Source: Acidobacteriota bacterium (GTDB taxonomy: Bacteria; Acidobacteriota; Polarisedimenticolia; Polarisedimenticolales; Polarisedimenticolaceae). Taken from it: a stretch of 6,985 nt of DNA. The notes under the pieces were generated by a model that saw nothing but the letters and a program-made list of their open reading frames with translations, searched no databases and had not been told where the DNA came from. Positions 5,698-6,985 of the stretch are shown here, one piece after another (positions within the stretch are counted from its first letter, which is position 1; each line of letters begins with the position of its first letter). The stretch is from contig WVWW01000208.1 in NCBI GenBank assembly GCA_011773795.1, positions 19,195 through 26,179 of the forward strand, written 5' to 3'. Made by a program: the position numbers and the translations under genes.

Positions 5698-6985
5698 TTA
5701 GCCGCGGATTTCGAGCCCCAGCGGCCCCGTCAGCTCGTTGACCAGGCGCTGGCGGTATTCCTCGATCGTCTCCTCGGTGAGGCTCGCGCGATCGGGCTGC
5801 AGCCGTACCCGCAGCGTCACCGCCGCGGATCCGGCGGGCAGGGGTTTCCCCTCGTAGCGGTCGACCGCATCGATACCGACCGGGACCGGGGCCGCGACGG
5901 CTGCGAGGGCCTCGCGAACTTCCTTCCAGCTCCGGCCGGGCGGGAGGACGACCGCGATATCTCGTTCGACGGCGCCGAGGTTGGGTAATGGGGCGTACTC
6001 GGCAACGACCGACCGGCGGGCCGGTAGACGATCGAAGTCGATCTCGGCGAGCCAGAGCGGCAGCGACAGCTCGGCGGACAGCTCGGGGTGCAGCGCGCCG
6101 GCCCAGGCGACCTGGGTTCCTTCGTGGCGCCAGTTGGCCGACAACCCGGGATGGTGTGCCCGCGTGCCACCGGGCCCGCGCTCGAGCTCCAGGCCCGGTG
6201 CAGCGCTTTCGAGCACCTCGTCGACGAGCCCGGCCAGATCGAACCATTGCACCTCGCGGTCCGGTTCGCTCCAGTGCGCCGGGCGCGCCCGTCCGCACCA
6301 CACGATCCCGGCCCGCAGTGGCTCGGCGGGAAATCCTTCAGCGGCGGGGTGAAAGACCTTGCCCACTTCGAACAACCGCACATCCTGGTTGCCGCGCCGC
6401 AGGTTGAGATCCACGGCACGCAGGAGGCCCGGCAGGGTCGATCGGCGAAGCACCGCCATCGTCTCGACGATCGGGTGCGTCAGCTCGGTGGGGGCGGGAA
6501 TCTCGGGCTCCACGAAGCGATCGTCCTCGCCGAGACCGATCATGGCGTAGCCCAAGGCCTCGTGGAAGCCGCGCCGCGCGAGCAGATCGCGAGCGAGCTC
6601 GCCCCTGTCGATCACGCCGGAAGCGAATTCGATCTCAGGCAGGCCCGTCATCGACGTGGGGACCCGGTCGTAGCCGAGGTGCCGCGCGACTTCCTCGACG
6701 AGGTCGGCCTCACGCTCGAGGTCGACACGCCAGGACGGAACGATGAGCTCCCAGGTCCCGTCGTCCTGCTCGCGAGGCTCGAGCTCGAGTGCCGTGAGTG
6801 CCTGCCGGGTTTCCTCGTCGCTCGGCTGGTAGCCGAGCAATCGCGTCAGCTCGGCGCGCCGCAGGCGGAGCCGCGGCGCCTCCGCGGCGCCGGGGTAGAG
6901 GTCCACCCAGCCGCGGTCCGCGGTCCCTCCCGCCAACTCGACCAGCAGGCGGACGGCCATGTCCTGAGCGGCGCGGACACCCTCC
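5698..6985 (-). CDS. pheT: Phenylalanyl-tRNA synthetase beta subunit, N-terminal half outside window
   Basis: The beta chain of the heterotetrameric class II synthetase that charges tRNA-Phe. The window holds the last 428 codons and a TAA stop of a protein normally near 800 residues. The frame stays open to the edge (the residues before the Met codon at 6960 fit the family), so that Met is internal. Numbering from it, the end of the B3/4 editing region comes first. The B5 domain is at about 30-100 (LRLRRAELTRLLGY; PSWRVDLEREADLVEEVARHLGYDRVP). The catalytic-like core is at about 115-300 (ETMAVLRRSTLPGLLRAV; RRGNQDVRLFEVGKVF). The C-terminal FDX-ACB anticodon-binding domain is at about 325-419 (LGAVERDIAVV; SLTEETIEEYRQRLV). 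Nothing looks damaged. pheS would be expected just outside the right edge. Confidence 0.96.
   Translation of the reverse strand, partial: EGVRAAQDMAVRLLVELAGGTADRGWVDLYPGAAEAPRLRLRRAELTRLLGYQPSDEETRQALTALELEPREQDDGTWELIVPSWRVDLEREADLVEEVARHLGYDRVPTSMTGLPEIEFASGVIDRGELARDLLARRGFHEALGYAMIGLGEDDRFVEPEIPAPTELTHPIVETMAVLRRSTLPGLLRAVDLNLRRGNQDVRLFEVGKVFHPAAEGFPAEPLRAGIVWCGRARPAHWSEPDREVQWFDLAGLVDEVLESAAPGLELERGPGGTRAHHPGLSANWRHEGTQVAWAGALHPELSAELSLPLWLAEIDFDRLPARRSVVAEYAPLPNLGAVERDIAVVLPPGRSWKEVREALAAVAAPVPVGIDAVDRYEGKPLPAGSAAVTLRVRLQPDRASLTEETIEEYRQRLVNELTGPLGLEIRG

Noticed and set aside
1..6985. Mobile elements, CRISPR arrays, tRNA genes, attachment sites
   Set aside because: I saw no transposase motifs, direct-repeat arrays, tRNA cloverleaf or target duplications; gene content is uniform housekeeping in composition and strand.

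Overview
The window reads as one strand of housekeeping chromosome from a high-GC bacterium. All eight genes and one RNA gene lie on the minus strand, so transcription runs from base 6985 towards base 1. The order pheT, small coiled-coil protein (ZapB-like), zapA, 6S RNA, rny, ymdB, ispA, tlyA, nadK resembles the arrangement I know from deltaproteobacterial lineages in the broad sense (Desulfobacterota, Myxococcota and relatives). I cannot place it more finely. The two end genes, pheT and nadK, are cut by the window edges.

Upstream block (5088-6985): the C-terminal half of the phenylalanyl-tRNA synthetase beta chain ends in TAA. After 61 bases containing a plausible sigma-70 promoter come a 73-residue heptad-repeat protein and ZapA, probably co-transcribed as a small Z-ring accessory pair. 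The 355-base gap that follows (4733-5087) holds a 6S RNA (4821-4993), recognised from its long closing helix, central bubble and conserved 3' hairpin, and then a structured leader in front of rny.

Downstream block (1-4732): rny, ymdB, ispA, tlyA and nadK are packed with 3-4 base gaps or 4-base GTGA overlaps, which is a translationally coupled operon. It joins RNA turnover (RNase Y-like protein, YmdB phosphodiesterase), isoprenoid synthesis (farnesyl diphosphate synthase), rRNA 2'-O-methylation (TlyA) and NADP supply (NAD kinase). Four of its five genes start with GTG. The usual companions dxs and xseA/xseB are absent from between these genes.

The most striking observation is in the RNase Y-like protein. 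It is full length, in frame, and keeps the membrane anchor, coiled coil, intact KH domain and strongly conserved C-terminus. However, nearly every metal-binding or catalytic residue of its HD domain is replaced: HD is HG, IGK is VAQ, the DHE..GSH segment is erased, HHGD is LEPD, and the later Asp is Asn. It looks like a maintained RNase Y pseudoenzyme: an anchored RNA-binding scaffold in the normal rny locus, beside a YmdB whose own active site is intact. All three cysteines of the protein fall in the altered HD domain.
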